64,000 nt of DNA from Saprospiraceae bacterium (GCA_020631235.1 JAHDHQ010000006.1:114785-178784), one strand, 5' to 3'. Shown: positions 35,571 to 44,989, counted from the stretch's first letter. Notes: generated by a model from the sequence alone, not told the origin. Numbers and translations are program-made.

Positions 35571-36316
35571 TGATCATTAATTTCGAACACAATAAGATTA
35601 AGTATAAAGCAGATTTTAACAAGGGCTTTGATATTTCACTAACTATAGGAGGTAAAGATAATGTCCAGTGTTATTATGCCGGAGAAGCTAAACTAGAGCC
35701 TGTAAGCACCGACCAATTCATTGGTTCGATGAAGGAAGGCTTTTCCGTTAATTACTTTAAAGCGGAAATTATACCGCATGGTCAGGGTACACATACCGAA
35801 TGTGTTGGTCATATTGATGCCAATATGATGTGCGTTTCTGAAGTGCTCAAAAATCATCACTTCGTAGCTCAATTAGTGACGATAAACCCAACCCAACTCG
35901 AAAACGGGGATAGAGTTATCCTAAAAGAACAGATTGAATCCGCTTTTTTGATGGAAGAACTAGATGCGGTAATTCTAAGAACAAGTCCTAATTTTTCGGT
36001 CAAAAAAAACATAAATTATTCAGGTACAAACCCATGTTATTTAGATGTGGAAGCAATGGAGTTTTTGGTGTCGAAGAATATAAAACATTTATTAGTCGAT
36101 CTTCCAAGCGTAGATAGAGAATCCGATGGTGGAAAACTGGCAGGACATAAAGCTTTTTGGAATGGAGCGCGCGCTACTTATGCGACCATTACAGAATTAA
36201 TTTATGTACCTAATGAATTAGAAGACGGAGTATATCTTCTAAATTTACAATTGAGCACTATAGAACTAGATGCTGCTCCAAGTAGACCCATTTTATATAA
36301 ACTAGAAAAACAATAA
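35570..36316 (+). CDS. Cyclase-family metal hydrolase, candidate kynurenine formamidase
   Basis: A 248-residue member of the cyclase/KynB family. The metal motif reads HGQGTHTECVGH, a variant of HxGTHxDxPxH in which Glu replaces Asp. A second conserved part is LLVDLPSVDRESDGG and the AGHKAFW segment, which fits the catalytic His region. Family members hydrolyse N-formylkynurenine or related amides. It lies between serA and serC, with start overlapping serA and four bases before serC, so it is co-translated with serine genes. Because the kynurenine operon 1 kb downstream has all steps but the formamidase, that role is the leading guess. It could also be a different amidase tied to serine metabolism. 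Confidence 0.75.
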   Translation: MIINFEHNKIKYKADFNKGFDISLTIGGKDNVQCYYAGEAKLEPVSTDQFIGSMKEGFSVNYFKAEIIPHGQGTHTECVGHIDANMMCVSEVLKNHHFVAQLVTINPTQLENGDRVILKEQIESAFLMEELDAVILRTSPNFSVKKNINYSGTNPCYLDVEAMEFLVSKNIKHLLVDLPSVDRESDGGKLAGHKAFWNGARATYATITELIYVPNELEDGVYLLNLQLSTIELDAAPSRPILYKLEKQ

Positions 36317-36320
36317 AACG

Positions 36321-37388
36321 ATGGTACATAATTTTTTTGCTGGCCCAGCTATTTTACCACAAAAGGTGTTAAAAGGAGCTGCAGATGCCATTCACTCTTT
36401 CGCTGATTTTGGCTTATCTCTATTAGAAATTTCCCATAGGTCAAAACAGTTTGTTGAAGTTATGGATAAAGCTGAAGCACTGACGCGACAATTAACAGGT
36501 GCGGGAGATGATTATGCAGTTTTATTTTTAACAGGAGGAGCAAGCTCACAGTTTTATTTTACAGCCATGAACTTGCTTGGTTCTAACGACACAGCTTGCT
36601 ATGTAGATACTGGAACTTGGTCCACTAAAGCGATTAAAGAAGCAAAGCAGTTTGGCAACATTCATATTGCAGCTAGTTCTGAAGATAAAGGCTTTAGTTA
36701 CGTGCCTAAAAGCTTTGATATACCTTCTAAGGCTAAATATATGCACATCACAAGCAACAATACCATATATGGTACACAGTACCAAAACATGCCAGAGGTA
36801 GACATTCCTTTAGTTTGTGATATGTCTTCAGATTTGTTTAGTAAACCCATAGACATAGACAAGTATGATCTTATTTATGCTGGTGCGCAGAAAAATCTTG
36901 GTCCAGCAGGAGTTACTTTGGTGATTGTTAAAAAAGATATTCTCGGAAAAGTGGACCGACAAATCCCTACCATGCTTGACTACAGAACCCATATCCAAAA
37001 AGGCTCAATGTTTAATACACCACCCGCTTTTCCTATTTATGTAAGTATGTTAACTATGGAGTGGATTGTGGAGCTTGGTGGTCTAGAAGCCATGCAAAAA
37101 AGAAATGAAGAGAAAGCCAACATTATTTATGGAGAAATTGATAGGAACCCGTGTTTTATCGGAAAGGCCGCTGTTGAAGATCGATCAAGAATGAACGTGA
37201 CCTTCTTGCCTACTGAAGAAAAATATGTAGAACCATTTCTAGCGATGTGTGCAGAAAACAACTGTGTAGGTATTAAAGGGCATCGATCAGTTGGTGGATT
37301 CAGAGCTTCCACATATAATGCAATGGAAGCTTCCAGTGTGCAAGTCTTAGCCGAAACGATGAAGGCTTTTGCAGAAAAACATGCATAA
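36321..37388 (+). CDS. serC: Phosphoserine aminotransferase
   Basis: Converts 3-phosphohydroxypyruvate and glutamate to phosphoserine and 2-oxoglutarate; PLP-dependent. The 355-residue protein has the family start MVHNFFAGPAILPQKVL, the HRSKQF segment, TGGASSQF, and the PLP-binding Lys in YAGAQKNLGPAGVTLVIV. The C-terminal part has GIKGHRSVGGFRASTYNAM. It is third in the serA-cyclase-serC unit. serB is not in the window. The promoter of the kynurenine operon begins within its last codons and just after its stop. Confidence 0.97.
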   Translation: MVHNFFAGPAILPQKVLKGAADAIHSFADFGLSLLEISHRSKQFVEVMDKAEALTRQLTGAGDDYAVLFLTGGASSQFYFTAMNLLGSNDTACYVDTGTWSTKAIKEAKQFGNIHIAASSEDKGFSYVPKSFDIPSKAKYMHITSNNTIYGTQYQNMPEVDIPLVCDMSSDLFSKPIDIDKYDLIYAGAQKNLGPAGVTLVIVKKDILGKVDRQIPTMLDYRTHIQKGSMFNTPPAFPIYVSMLTMEWIVELGGLEAMQKRNEEKANIIYGEIDRNPCFIGKAAVEDRSRMNVTFLPTEEKYVEPFLAMCAENNCVGIKGHRSVGGFRASTYNAMEASSVQVLAETMKAFAEKHA

Positions 37389-37396
37389 TATCTTTG
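37369..37396 (+). promoter_or_regulatory. Promoter of the kynurenine degradation operon
   Basis: TTG at 37369-37371 and TATCTTTG at 37389-37396 are 17 bases apart, matching both boxes of the Bacteroidota consensus. The -33 box lies in the end of serC and the -7 box directly after its stop. The predicted transcript starts near 37402, about 38 bases before the ATG at 37441. No clear operator palindrome or local regulator gene is seen. Confidence 0.65.
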
Positions 37397-37440
37397 TTGT
37401 TAAATCGGTTTTCTAAAGCCAAAACTTGTATATTCAGACC

Positions 37441-38208
37441 ATGAGTAAACGTATAAACGAATTAGCTAAATTAGTGGATGATGGAGCAAATCATGCTAGG
37501 GCTATCGAACAATTAAGTAGCCAAACCCCAATTACGTTAGTAGAAGCCTATGCGATTCAAAAAGCATCTATTGATAGACGCATAAGTAGAGGAGAGAAAC
37601 TGGTTGGTTTAAAAATGGGCTTTACAAGTAAAGCAAAAATGGAACAGATGGGTGTCCACGAACTAATATGGGGAAGGCTTACTGACAAAATGCAAATACA
37701 ATCGGGAAAAACATTAGACTTAAATAAGTTTATTCATCCCAGAGCTGAACCAGAAATTGCATTTTTAATAGCCGAAGATGTTCCGGAAGATCAAGATTTA
37801 GAAAGTATAGGAAAGTATATAGAAGCTGTAGCACCAGCAATAGAAATTATCGATAGTAGATATAAAAACTTCAAATTTTCATTGGAAGACGTAGTGGCCG
37901 ATAATTGTTCGTCCGCTGGTTTTGTCTTAGGAGAATGGAGTCCTTTTACGGGAGATTTGAAGGACCTTTGCATTGATTTAATAGTAAATGAAGAATGTAA
38001 ACATGAAGGATCTTCGAATGCCATATTAGGCAACCCACTACTTTCTTTATTGGATGCTGTAAGATTAGGCTTTAAATACAACGAACCTGTGAAAAAAGGA
38101 ATGATTATACTTGCAGGGGCTGCCACTCCGGCAGAATACATCAAATTAAATGACCAAATAGAAACGAATGTTGATCGATTAGGCAAGGTCAATTTAACCG
38201 TAGTATAA
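37441..38208 (+). CDS. 2-oxopent-4-enoate hydratase / 4-oxalocrotonate decarboxylase family enzyme
   Basis: A 255-residue member of the fumarylacetoacetase-related hydratase/decarboxylase family. Signatures are LVGLKMGFTSKAKMEQMGV, the metal-binding PRAEPEIAFLI, SRYKNFKFSLEDVVADNCSS and GAATPAEYI. Both the hydratase and the decarboxylase share this fold, so the reaction is read from context: after 2-aminomuconate deaminase the pathway needs 4-oxalocrotonate decarboxylase, and that is the likely job. It is the first gene of the operon, three bases before kynA. The ATG at 37441 is chosen over an in-frame TTG at 37426. Confidence 0.85.
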   Translation: MSKRINELAKLVDDGANHARAIEQLSSQTPITLVEAYAIQKASIDRRISRGEKLVGLKMGFTSKAKMEQMGVHELIWGRLTDKMQIQSGKTLDLNKFIHPRAEPEIAFLIAEDVPEDQDLESIGKYIEAVAPAIEIIDSRYKNFKFSLEDVVADNCSSAGFVLGEWSPFTGDLKDLCIDLIVNEECKHEGSSNAILGNPLLSLLDAVRLGFKYNEPVKKGMIILAGAATPAEYIKLNDQIETNVDRLGKVNLTVV

Positions 38209-38211
38209 TAT

Positions 38212-39315
38212 ATGAGTAAAAAATACAGCACCATACATTACCACAGCTATCTTCAGATGGATAAACTCTTGTCTGCGCAAAAACTGCGAAGCCTGGAACT
38301 GGCTGAAAACCCAGCGCATGAAGAAATGCTTTTTATCATTGTCCACCAAGTATACGAACTATGGTTTAAGCAAATCATCCACGAATTAGATTCTGTTATT
38401 GCTTTATTTGCTGCCGAAAGAGTGGATGAAAGCAACATTGGTACGGCGGTTTCAAGATTAGAACGAGTTACAGATATTCAGCGGTTGTTAATTCAGCAAA
38501 TAGAAGTTTTGGAGACTATGACTCCATTGGATTTTTTGGACTTTAGAAATTATCTATTTCCCGCTTCTGGGTTTCAAAGTTTCCAATTTAGAGTTATGGA
38601 AGTCATTCTCGGACTCCAAGAAAAAGAACGACTCACATATAACAATCATCATTATGCTTCTGTTTTTAATGAGGAGCAGAAAGCCCAGCTTAATGACGCA
38701 ACGAAGTCAGGCAGTTTGTTCGAAGCCATCGAAGCATGGTTGGAAAGAACTCCTTTCTTACAATTTGATCAGTTTGACTTTCTAAAGTATTACCGAAAGG
38801 CTGTAAATAACATGCTTTCTAAAGAACAAGAAGCCATTAAAGCTTCTGACTACTTGACAACACAAGAAATAGAAATGAGATTGCGCATGTTAGGTACAAC
38901 AGATACCTTTTTTGATAGCATTCTAGACAAAGAAGTGCATAAGCAAAAGCAAGAAGCCGGTGAATTGAGACTTTCATATAAAGCTACACTGGCCGCATTA
39001 TTAATTAATCTTTATAGAGATGAACCGATTCTTCATATGCCGTTTAAACTTCTTCAAGTACTGACGGAAATAGATGAATTATTTACAACTTGGAGATATA
39101 GACACGCGCAAATGGTACTTAGGATGTTAGGTAGAAAAATAGGCACAGGAGGCTCTTCAGGTCACAAATATTTAAGCGAAACAGCAGAAAAACACCGTAT
39201 TTTCTCGGACTTGCATAATATTTCCACCTTATTAATTCCAAGGTCTGAGTTACCAGAACTACCTATAACTCTAAAGAAAGAATTAGGGTTTTACTTCACT
39301 CAAAAGCATGTGTGA
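38212..39315 (+). CDS. kynA: Tryptophan 2,3-dioxygenase
   Basis: Haem dioxygenase that opens the indole ring of tryptophan to give N-formylkynurenine. The 367-residue protein has the family's conserved parts: NPAHEEMLFIIVHQVYELWF (with the active-site His), LDFLDFRNYLFPASGFQSFQFR (substrate carboxylate Arg region), and RHAQMVLRMLGRKIGTGGSSGHKYL, which carries the proximal haem His and substrate loop. It is longer than the ~280-residue proteobacterial type and closer in length to animal enzymes. The stop overlaps the start of the aldehyde dehydrogenase by eight bases. Confidence 0.96.
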   Translation: MSKKYSTIHYHSYLQMDKLLSAQKLRSLELAENPAHEEMLFIIVHQVYELWFKQIIHELDSVIALFAAERVDESNIGTAVSRLERVTDIQRLLIQQIEVLETMTPLDFLDFRNYLFPASGFQSFQFRVMEVILGLQEKERLTYNNHHYASVFNEEQKAQLNDATKSGSLFEAIEAWLERTPFLQFDQFDFLKYYRKAVNNMLSKEQEAIKASDYLTTQEIEMRLRMLGTTDTFFDSILDKEVHKQKQEAGELRLSYKATLAALLINLYRDEPILHMPFKLLQVLTEIDELFTTWRYRHAQMVLRMLGRKIGTGGSSGHKYLSETAEKHRIFSDLHNISTLLIPRSELPELPITLKKELGFYFTQKHV

Positions 39316-40762
39316 TTTGGAAAAAATGTATAACTACATAAATGGTGAATTAAGAACAGCTAATAGTGGGCATTTCCTGGATGTTTTTGAACCAGCGACA
39401 GGGAAAGTGTACGGGCAAACACCAGATTCAGACGAGACAGATGTAAACGAAGCTATTGAAGCAGCTCAAAAAGCTTTTGAGTCATGGAGTGAGACATCAG
39501 TAGATTATAGACATCGTATCTTGTCTAGGATTGCTGATGAAATAGAAAAGAAACTTGATTCTTTAGCAGCAGCAGAATCAAAAGATAATGGCAAACCTTT
39601 AAGTTTAGCTAAGAAAGTTGATATCCCAAGGGCAGCGGATAACTTTAGATTTTTTGCTAATGCAATCACCCAGTTTTCAAGCGAAACCCATGAGATGATA
39701 GGTCTTGCTCTAAACTATACTTTAAGAGAACCTTTAGGTGTAGTAGCGGCTATTTCTCCTTGGAATTTACCCCTTTATTTATTTAGTTGGAAAATCGCAC
39801 CTGCTTTAGCGGCGGGTAATTGTGTAGTGGCTAAACCTTCAGAAGTTACGCCATACACAGCCTATCTTTTAAGCCAAATATGCATAGATGCCGGATTGCC
39901 ACCTGGAGTTTTAAATATTCTTCATGGTTTAGGTCATAAAGTAGGCTCGGCATTGACAAAACATAAAAAAATAAAAGCAATCTCTTTTACGGGCAGCACA
40001 AAAGTAGGTCAAGAAATTGCATCTATTGCGGCACCCGCCTTTAAAAAAGTTTCGCTCGAAATGGGTGGAAAAAACCCCAACATTATATTCGCAGATGCTG
40101 ATTATGATCGCATGTTGCGCACAACGCTTCGGTCGTCATTTGCAAATCAAGGTCAAATTTGTCTGTGTGGATCTAGAATATTTGTAGAATCTTCCATCTA
40201 TGATAGATTTAAAAAAGATTTTGTAACTGCTGCCAAAGCATTAAAAGTAGCCAAGCCCGAAGATCCTGAAGCAAAGCTTTCCGCTGTAGTTTCTGAGACG
40301 CATATGAACAAAATCTTAGACTATATTGCTCTGGCTAAAGAAGAAGGAGGTGTGTTATTAGCTGGTGGACACAGGGCCTCTTTATCGGGTAAATACGCTG
40401 ATGGGTGGTATATAGAACCCACCATTTTCGAAGGACTTCATTATAACTGTAGAGTAAACCAAGAAGAAATTTTCGGCCCAGTTGTAAGTATTACGCCATT
40501 CGATTCAGAAGAAGAAGTTCTAAAAATGGCCAATAGCACAGAATATGGTTTGTCGGCTACTTTGTGGACACAAAACTTAGATCGGGCACATAGAATGGCC
40601 AAGCAAATTGATGCGGGGATTGTTTGGATAAACACTTGGCTTTTGAGAGATCTACGAACACCTTTTGGTGGGGTGAAACATTCGGGAGTAGGCAGAGAAG
40701 GTGGATTAAATGCGCTGCGCTTTTTTACCGAACAAAAAAACATTTGTATTAAGTACAACTAA
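39308..40762 (+). CDS. Aldehyde dehydrogenase, likely 2-aminomuconic semialdehyde dehydrogenase
   Basis: An NAD-dependent aldehyde dehydrogenase of 484 residues. Visible are PWNLPLYLFSWKIAPALAAGN, the coenzyme loop FTGSTKVGQEI, the general base Glu in SLEMGGKNP, and the catalytic Cys in FANQGQICLCGSRI. Many ALDHs share these; the operon, with the decarboxylase that makes the substrate downstream, points to 2-aminomuconate 6-semialdehyde oxidation. The ATG at 39308 overlaps kynA; an ATG at 39326 (MYNYINGELR) gives an equally typical N terminus, so the start is open. Confidence 0.9.
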   Translation: MCDLEKMYNYINGELRTANSGHFLDVFEPATGKVYGQTPDSDETDVNEAIEAAQKAFESWSETSVDYRHRILSRIADEIEKKLDSLAAAESKDNGKPLSLAKKVDIPRAADNFRFFANAITQFSSETHEMIGLALNYTLREPLGVVAAISPWNLPLYLFSWKIAPALAAGNCVVAKPSEVTPYTAYLLSQICIDAGLPPGVLNILHGLGHKVGSALTKHKKIKAISFTGSTKVGQEIASIAAPAFKKVSLEMGGKNPNIIFADADYDRMLRTTLRSSFANQGQICLCGSRIFVESSIYDRFKKDFVTAAKALKVAKPEDPEAKLSAVVSETHMNKILDYIALAKEEGGVLLAGGHRASLSGKYADGWYIEPTIFEGLHYNCRVNQEEIFGPVVSITPFDSEEEVLKMANSTEYGLSATLWTQNLDRAHRMAKQIDAGIVWINTWLLRDLRTPFGGVKHSGVGREGGLNALRFFTEQKNICIKYN

Positions 40763-40773
40763 AACATAAAACT

Positions 40774-41298
40774 ATGTCTAAATTATTTCCTGTTGTAGAT
40801 TTTAAAAATTGGATTGAAGAACACAGACACCTATTAAAACCACCTGTAGGAAATAAATGTGTTTGGGACAATGGAGAGTTTATAGCTATGGTTGTTGGTG
40901 GGCCAAACGCTAGAAAAGATTATCATTTAAACCCTACACCTGAATTTTTCTATCAAGTGGAAGGAGATATAACACTTAAAGTTATCGATGAAGGAGTGCC
41001 AAAAGATATAGAAATTAAAGAAGGTGAAATATATCTTCTACCATCAAACATCCCACATTCTCCGCAACGAGGGCCTAATACCATAGGGCTTGTAATCGAA
41101 CAAAAACGACCGGATGGTGAAGATGATGCTTTAGCGTGGTTCTGTGAAAATTGTAATAAAAAGATTTATCAAGAAGGCTTTGCTTTAGATAATATAGAAA
41201 CAGACCTTCCTAATATTTTTAACAAGTTTTACAACGATGATAAACTAGCTAGTTGTGATGCTTGTGGGACAAAAATGGAGGCTCCTCAAGCTAAATAA
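40774..41298 (+). CDS. nbaC: 3-hydroxyanthranilate 3,4-dioxygenase
   Basis: Non-haem iron cupin that cleaves 3-hydroxyanthranilate to 2-amino-3-carboxymuconate semialdehyde. The 174-residue protein has the iron ligands in DYHLNPTPEFFYQ (His and Glu) and NIPHSPQR (His). At the C terminus two CxxC pairs, CENC and CDAC, form the rubredoxin-like second metal site found in bacterial and some fungal enzymes but not in animals. It lies 11 bases after the aldehyde dehydrogenase and 11 before the decarboxylase gene. Confidence 0.96.
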   Translation: MSKLFPVVDFKNWIEEHRHLLKPPVGNKCVWDNGEFIAMVVGGPNARKDYHLNPTPEFFYQVEGDITLKVIDEGVPKDIEIKEGEIYLLPSNIPHSPQRGPNTIGLVIEQKRPDGEDDALAWFCENCNKKIYQEGFALDNIETDLPNIFNKFYNDDKLASCDACGTKMEAPQAK

Positions 41299-41309
41299 AA
41301 ACAAACATT

Positions 41310-42371
41310 TTGAGAATAAACGGACACGGACATTTATTACCGGAACCTCGACAAATACCGAGGTTTATGAAACAAAAGGAGGTGTTCTGGTTAAGTGATG
41401 ATAAAAGCTTAATGTTGCAAAAAGGCTGGTCTAGGCCTATTGATCATCCTAGTTTTTTTGTGGAAGCAAAAATAGAATGGATGGAAAAACATGGTATAGA
41501 CCACGAAGTAGTTATTACTCTGTCCCAATTATATGCTAATGGATATGAGGCCTCTTTATGCAAGGATATCATACGCTTTCAAAATGACTTTCATATAGAA
41601 ACACAAAATAACTATCCAAGTCAGTTTACCACTGGTTTTGTAGTCCAACCAAGATATGTCGATGATGCACTTAAAGAGATCGAAAGGTGTGTAAAGGCAG
41701 GCCTAAAAGTTCTTTGTTTACCTACGCATTATCAAGATGAAAACAATCAATGGAAAACAGTAGCTAATCAAGAAACGAAAGCTATTTTTTCATTAGCAAA
41801 TGAACTCAATCTAGCTATAGAAATACATCCTTATGATGCGCCTAAAATGATTTCATTAAAAAACGAATTCTGGCGATTTCATTTAGTTTGGATGTGTGCA
41901 CAAACGGCAGATTGTCATCACTTCTATAGTTTATTTAACTTCCCACAATTATTCCCTAATGCGAGGGTTTGTTTTGCTCATGGCAACCAAGTAGGTATGA
42001 TAAATTATGGGCGTAGATTGCAAGGATATGATGGAAGACCAGATTTATTCGAATCTGCGGTTGACCCTAGAACAAGTAGTTTTAGGAAGAATATCTTTGT
42101 TGATACCCTAGTGCATGATCCATACAGTTTGCGTTTAGTAATAGATCGAGTTTCTTGTTCTCAGATTGTAGCTGGCTTAGATGATCCGTATCCCCTAGGA
42201 GAAATGGATTCTGTCCCAGGATCATATCCAGGAAAAAGCCTAGACGAAGCAGAATCACTCGGGTTTTTATCAGAACGAGATAAACAAGCTATATGGGGCA
42301 AAAATGTTTTGGATTGGGTATATGGAAAAGATCATTCAAGTTTTAAAAGAAGAACAGGCTATGCAGTATGA
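41310..42371 (+). CDS. nbaD: 2-amino-3-carboxymuconate-6-semialdehyde decarboxylase (ACMSD)
   Basis: A zinc amidohydrolase-fold decarboxylase that diverts the dioxygenase product away from quinolinate. The 353-residue protein begins MRINGHGHLLPEP, with the HxH zinc site, then IEIHPYD, CFAHGNQ and a late Asp in VAGLDDPYPLGEMD. The start codon is TTG at 41310: it gives the family N terminus and there is no ATG before the zinc motif. The HGNQ and GLDDP segments differ from the more usual HGGG and GSDYP, so the protein is a somewhat divergent member. It overlaps kynU by 11 bases. Confidence 0.9.
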   Translation: MRINGHGHLLPEPRQIPRFMKQKEVFWLSDDKSLMLQKGWSRPIDHPSFFVEAKIEWMEKHGIDHEVVITLSQLYANGYEASLCKDIIRFQNDFHIETQNNYPSQFTTGFVVQPRYVDDALKEIERCVKAGLKVLCLPTHYQDENNQWKTVANQETKAIFSLANELNLAIEIHPYDAPKMISLKNEFWRFHLVWMCAQTADCHHFYSLFNFPQLFPNARVCFAHGNQVGMINYGRRLQGYDGRPDLFESAVDPRTSSFRKNIFVDTLVHDPYSLRLVIDRVSCSQIVAGLDDPYPLGEMDSVPGSYPGKSLDEAESLGFLSERDKQAIWGKNVLDWVYGKDHSSFKRRTGYAV

Positions 42372-43626
42372 ATCAACAATAGAGTATGCTAAGAAACAGG
42401 ATCAATTAGATCCTTTAAAAAGTATAAGAAGCCAGTTTTATATTCCTACTCAAAGTAATGGAGAAGAACACATTTATTTATGTGGTAATTCGTTGGGTTT
42501 ACAAGCTAAAACCACTAAAAGCTACATTGAACAAGAGCTAAAGGACTGGGAAAAATACGGAGTCGAAGGTCATTTTCACGCAAAACGCCCTTGGATGCCC
42601 TATCATGAATTCCTCACAAAAAGTATGGCAAATATTGTCGGTGCTAAAGAAGAAGAAGTAGTGGTAATGAATACCTTAACGGTAAATTTACACTTGATGA
42701 TGGTTTCTTTTTATCAGCCTACCAAGGATCGTTACAAAATATTAATAGAAAGCGACGCTTTTCCTTCAGATATTTATGCGGTCGAATCTCAAATCAAATT
42801 TCATGGCTTTGATGCACAGATGGGTTTGATAAAAGTGAAGCCAAGGGAAGGTGAGGTTTGCTTGAGGACAGAAGATATATTAAGGATTATAGAAGAGCAA
42901 GGAGATGAAATAGCCTTAATCATGTTAGGAGGTGTAAACTACTACACAGGGCAATATTTTAATGTTAGAGAAATTACAAAAGCGGGACACGCAAAAGGTT
43001 GCAAAGTAGGTTATGACATGGCTCATGGCGCTGGGAATATTAAGCTTCAACTTCATGATGATGGTCCTGATTTCGCAGTTTGGTGTTCATATAAATACAT
43101 AAATGCAGGACCTGGAAGTTTAGCTGGTTGCTTTGTTCATGAACGGCATAAAAACGCTAAAGAACTACCAAGATTTGCTGGCTGGTGGGGGCACGATAAA
43201 GCTACTCGCTTTAACATGCGTTATGATTTTTCTCCTATTCCAGGGGCAGAAGGATGGCAACTTAGTAATCCGCCTATTTTGTCAATGGCTGCATTGAAAG
43301 CTTCATTGGATATTTTTGATCAAGTAGGTATGGAAGCACTTGAGCTGAAGTCCCGAAAATTAACGGCATACATGGAGGCATTAATGGAGCCTTTGGGAGA
43401 AAAAATATTTGCATTGATCACACCAAAAGACCCAGAACAAAGAGGTTGTCAAATGTCAATACAAATAAAAGGAGCCAATAAAACAATCTATGAAAAAATC
43501 ACAAAAGATGGAGTGATAGCCGACTGGAGAGAACCAGATGTTATTAGGACAGCAGCGGTACCTTTGTATAATAGTTTTGAGGATGTTTTCCGATTTGTTG
43601 AAATATTAAAAAGACATGTAAACTAA
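42361..43626 (+). CDS. kynU: Kynureninase
   Basis: PLP enzyme that splits 3-hydroxykynurenine into 3-hydroxyanthranilate and alanine. The protein has 421 residues from the ATG at 42361; the frame is open further upstream, but that part lies inside the decarboxylase gene. Family signatures are IYLCGNSLGLQ, GHFHAKRPWMPYHE, NTLTVNLHLMM, GYDMAHGAGN and the PLP-binding Lys in WCSYKYINAGPGSLAG. It sits between the genes for the step after (ACMSD) and before (KMO), as expected in a co-evolved operon. One base separates it from kmo. Confidence 0.96.
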   Translation: MQYESTIEYAKKQDQLDPLKSIRSQFYIPTQSNGEEHIYLCGNSLGLQAKTTKSYIEQELKDWEKYGVEGHFHAKRPWMPYHEFLTKSMANIVGAKEEEVVVMNTLTVNLHLMMVSFYQPTKDRYKILIESDAFPSDIYAVESQIKFHGFDAQMGLIKVKPREGEVCLRTEDILRIIEEQGDEIALIMLGGVNYYTGQYFNVREITKAGHAKGCKVGYDMAHGAGNIKLQLHDDGPDFAVWCSYKYINAGPGSLAGCFVHERHKNAKELPRFAGWWGHDKATRFNMRYDFSPIPGAEGWQLSNPPILSMAALKASLDIFDQVGMEALELKSRKLTAYMEALMEPLGEKIFALITPKDPEQRGCQMSIQIKGANKTIYEKITKDGVIADWREPDVIRTAAVPLYNSFEDVFRFVEILKRHVN

Positions 43627-43627
43627 A

Positions 43628-44980
43628 ATGGATAAAGTTACTATTGTAGGAGCAGGTCTTTGTGGGACCTTATTAGCCATTCGATTAGCCCAACGTGGTT
43701 TTCAAGTGGATTTGCATGAGAAAAGGGTAGACCTAAGAAACGAAAAACTTGATGCAGGAAGATCCATTAATTTAGCTCTATCTCATCGAGGATTAAAGGC
43801 ATTAGCCTTGGCAGGTTTAGAAGATCAGGTGAGGAAAGATTGTATTCCTATGCATGGAAGAATGCTCCATTTATCTAATGGAGATACTAGGTTAAGTCCT
43901 TATTCTGGTAGAGATGATGAATATATAAACTCCATATCAAGACCTGGCTTAAATGCTTTACTCTTAGATAAAGCTGCAACGTACCCAAATGTCAACATTC
44001 ATTTTGAAAGTCAATGCTTGGATGTAGACTTAGTTAATGCGGAAGGAAAATTTAAGCAACCAGATGGTACTGTCAATCTGATTGCTAGCGATCTTATAAT
44101 AGGCACGGATGGAGCAGGAAGCATAGTGAGAAAAAGTATGATGTCAAAAACTACGTCATTATTATTTAATTATTCTCAAGATTTTCTGAGGCATGGCTAC
44201 AAGGAACTCTCAATAAAAGCCACTGTTTCTGGTGGATATAGCATAGAAAAAAATGCCCTACACATTTGGCCAAGAGGCAAATTCATGGTAATTGCTTTAC
44301 CGAATTTAGACGGTAGTTTTACAGTAACTATGTTTCATCCCTATCAAGGAGAGGCAGGATTTGAGACCCTAAACACACCTGAAAAAGTCAAAGCATTTTT
44401 TGCTGAACATTATCCTGATTTATTAGTAGAGATGCCTCATTTAGGTGAAGAATATTTTGATAATCCAGTAGGAACTTTAGGCACTATCAAGTGTTATCCT
44501 TGGCAAGCTTATGGTAAAAGTTTAATTATGGGCGACGCTTCCCATGCAATTGTTCCTTTTTATGGACAAGGAATGAATGCTTCTTTTGAGGATGTGTTAG
44601 TTTTTGACAAATACTTAGATGAATATGGGAGTAATTGGGAAAAGGTACTTTATCACTTTCAAGAAGAAAGAGTTAAAGATGCTAATGCCATTGCAGATTT
44701 AGCCATTGACAACTTTCATGAAATGCAAAATCATGTGGCCGACCCTTATTTTGCTCGTAAACGTGCATTAGAAATGAAGCTAGAGCAAGGATATGAAAAT
44801 TATCGGTCAAAATATTCTTTGGTGACTTTTTTGCCAGAACTATCTTACAGCCAAGCTAAAGCAATAGGAAGAGCTCAAGATGAATGGTTGTTAGATGCGG
44901 TAAAAAGTGATAAAGATCAAACAGAGCCTTTAGACAAAATTTATCAAGCCTTAGAACAGTTAAAAGCGACATTTATATAA
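43628..44980 (+). CDS. kmo: Kynurenine 3-monooxygenase
   Basis: FAD- and NADPH-dependent hydroxylase that makes 3-hydroxykynurenine. The 450-residue protein has the FAD dinucleotide motif VGAGLCGTLLAIRLAQRG at the N terminus, the family segment AGRSINLALSHRGLKAL, the second motif IIGTDGAGSIVRKSM, and MGDASHAIVPFYGQGMNASFEDV at the FAD ribityl site. The C-terminal region is probably the membrane- or substrate-contact helix of KMO. Presence of KMO together with nbaC-type enzymes shows the 3-hydroxyanthranilate branch rather than the anthranilate branch. Confidence 0.96.
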   Translation: MDKVTIVGAGLCGTLLAIRLAQRGFQVDLHEKRVDLRNEKLDAGRSINLALSHRGLKALALAGLEDQVRKDCIPMHGRMLHLSNGDTRLSPYSGRDDEYINSISRPGLNALLLDKAATYPNVNIHFESQCLDVDLVNAEGKFKQPDGTVNLIASDLIIGTDGAGSIVRKSMMSKTTSLLFNYSQDFLRHGYKELSIKATVSGGYSIEKNALHIWPRGKFMVIALPNLDGSFTVTMFHPYQGEAGFETLNTPEKVKAFFAEHYPDLLVEMPHLGEEYFDNPVGTLGTIKCYPWQAYGKSLIMGDASHAIVPFYGQGMNASFEDVLVFDKYLDEYGSNWEKVLYHFQEERVKDANAIADLAIDNFHEMQNHVADPYFARKRALEMKLEQGYENYRSKYSLVTFLPELSYSQAKAIGRAQDEWLLDAVKSDKDQTEPLDKIYQALEQLKATFI

Positions 44981-44989
44981 GTACAGAAA

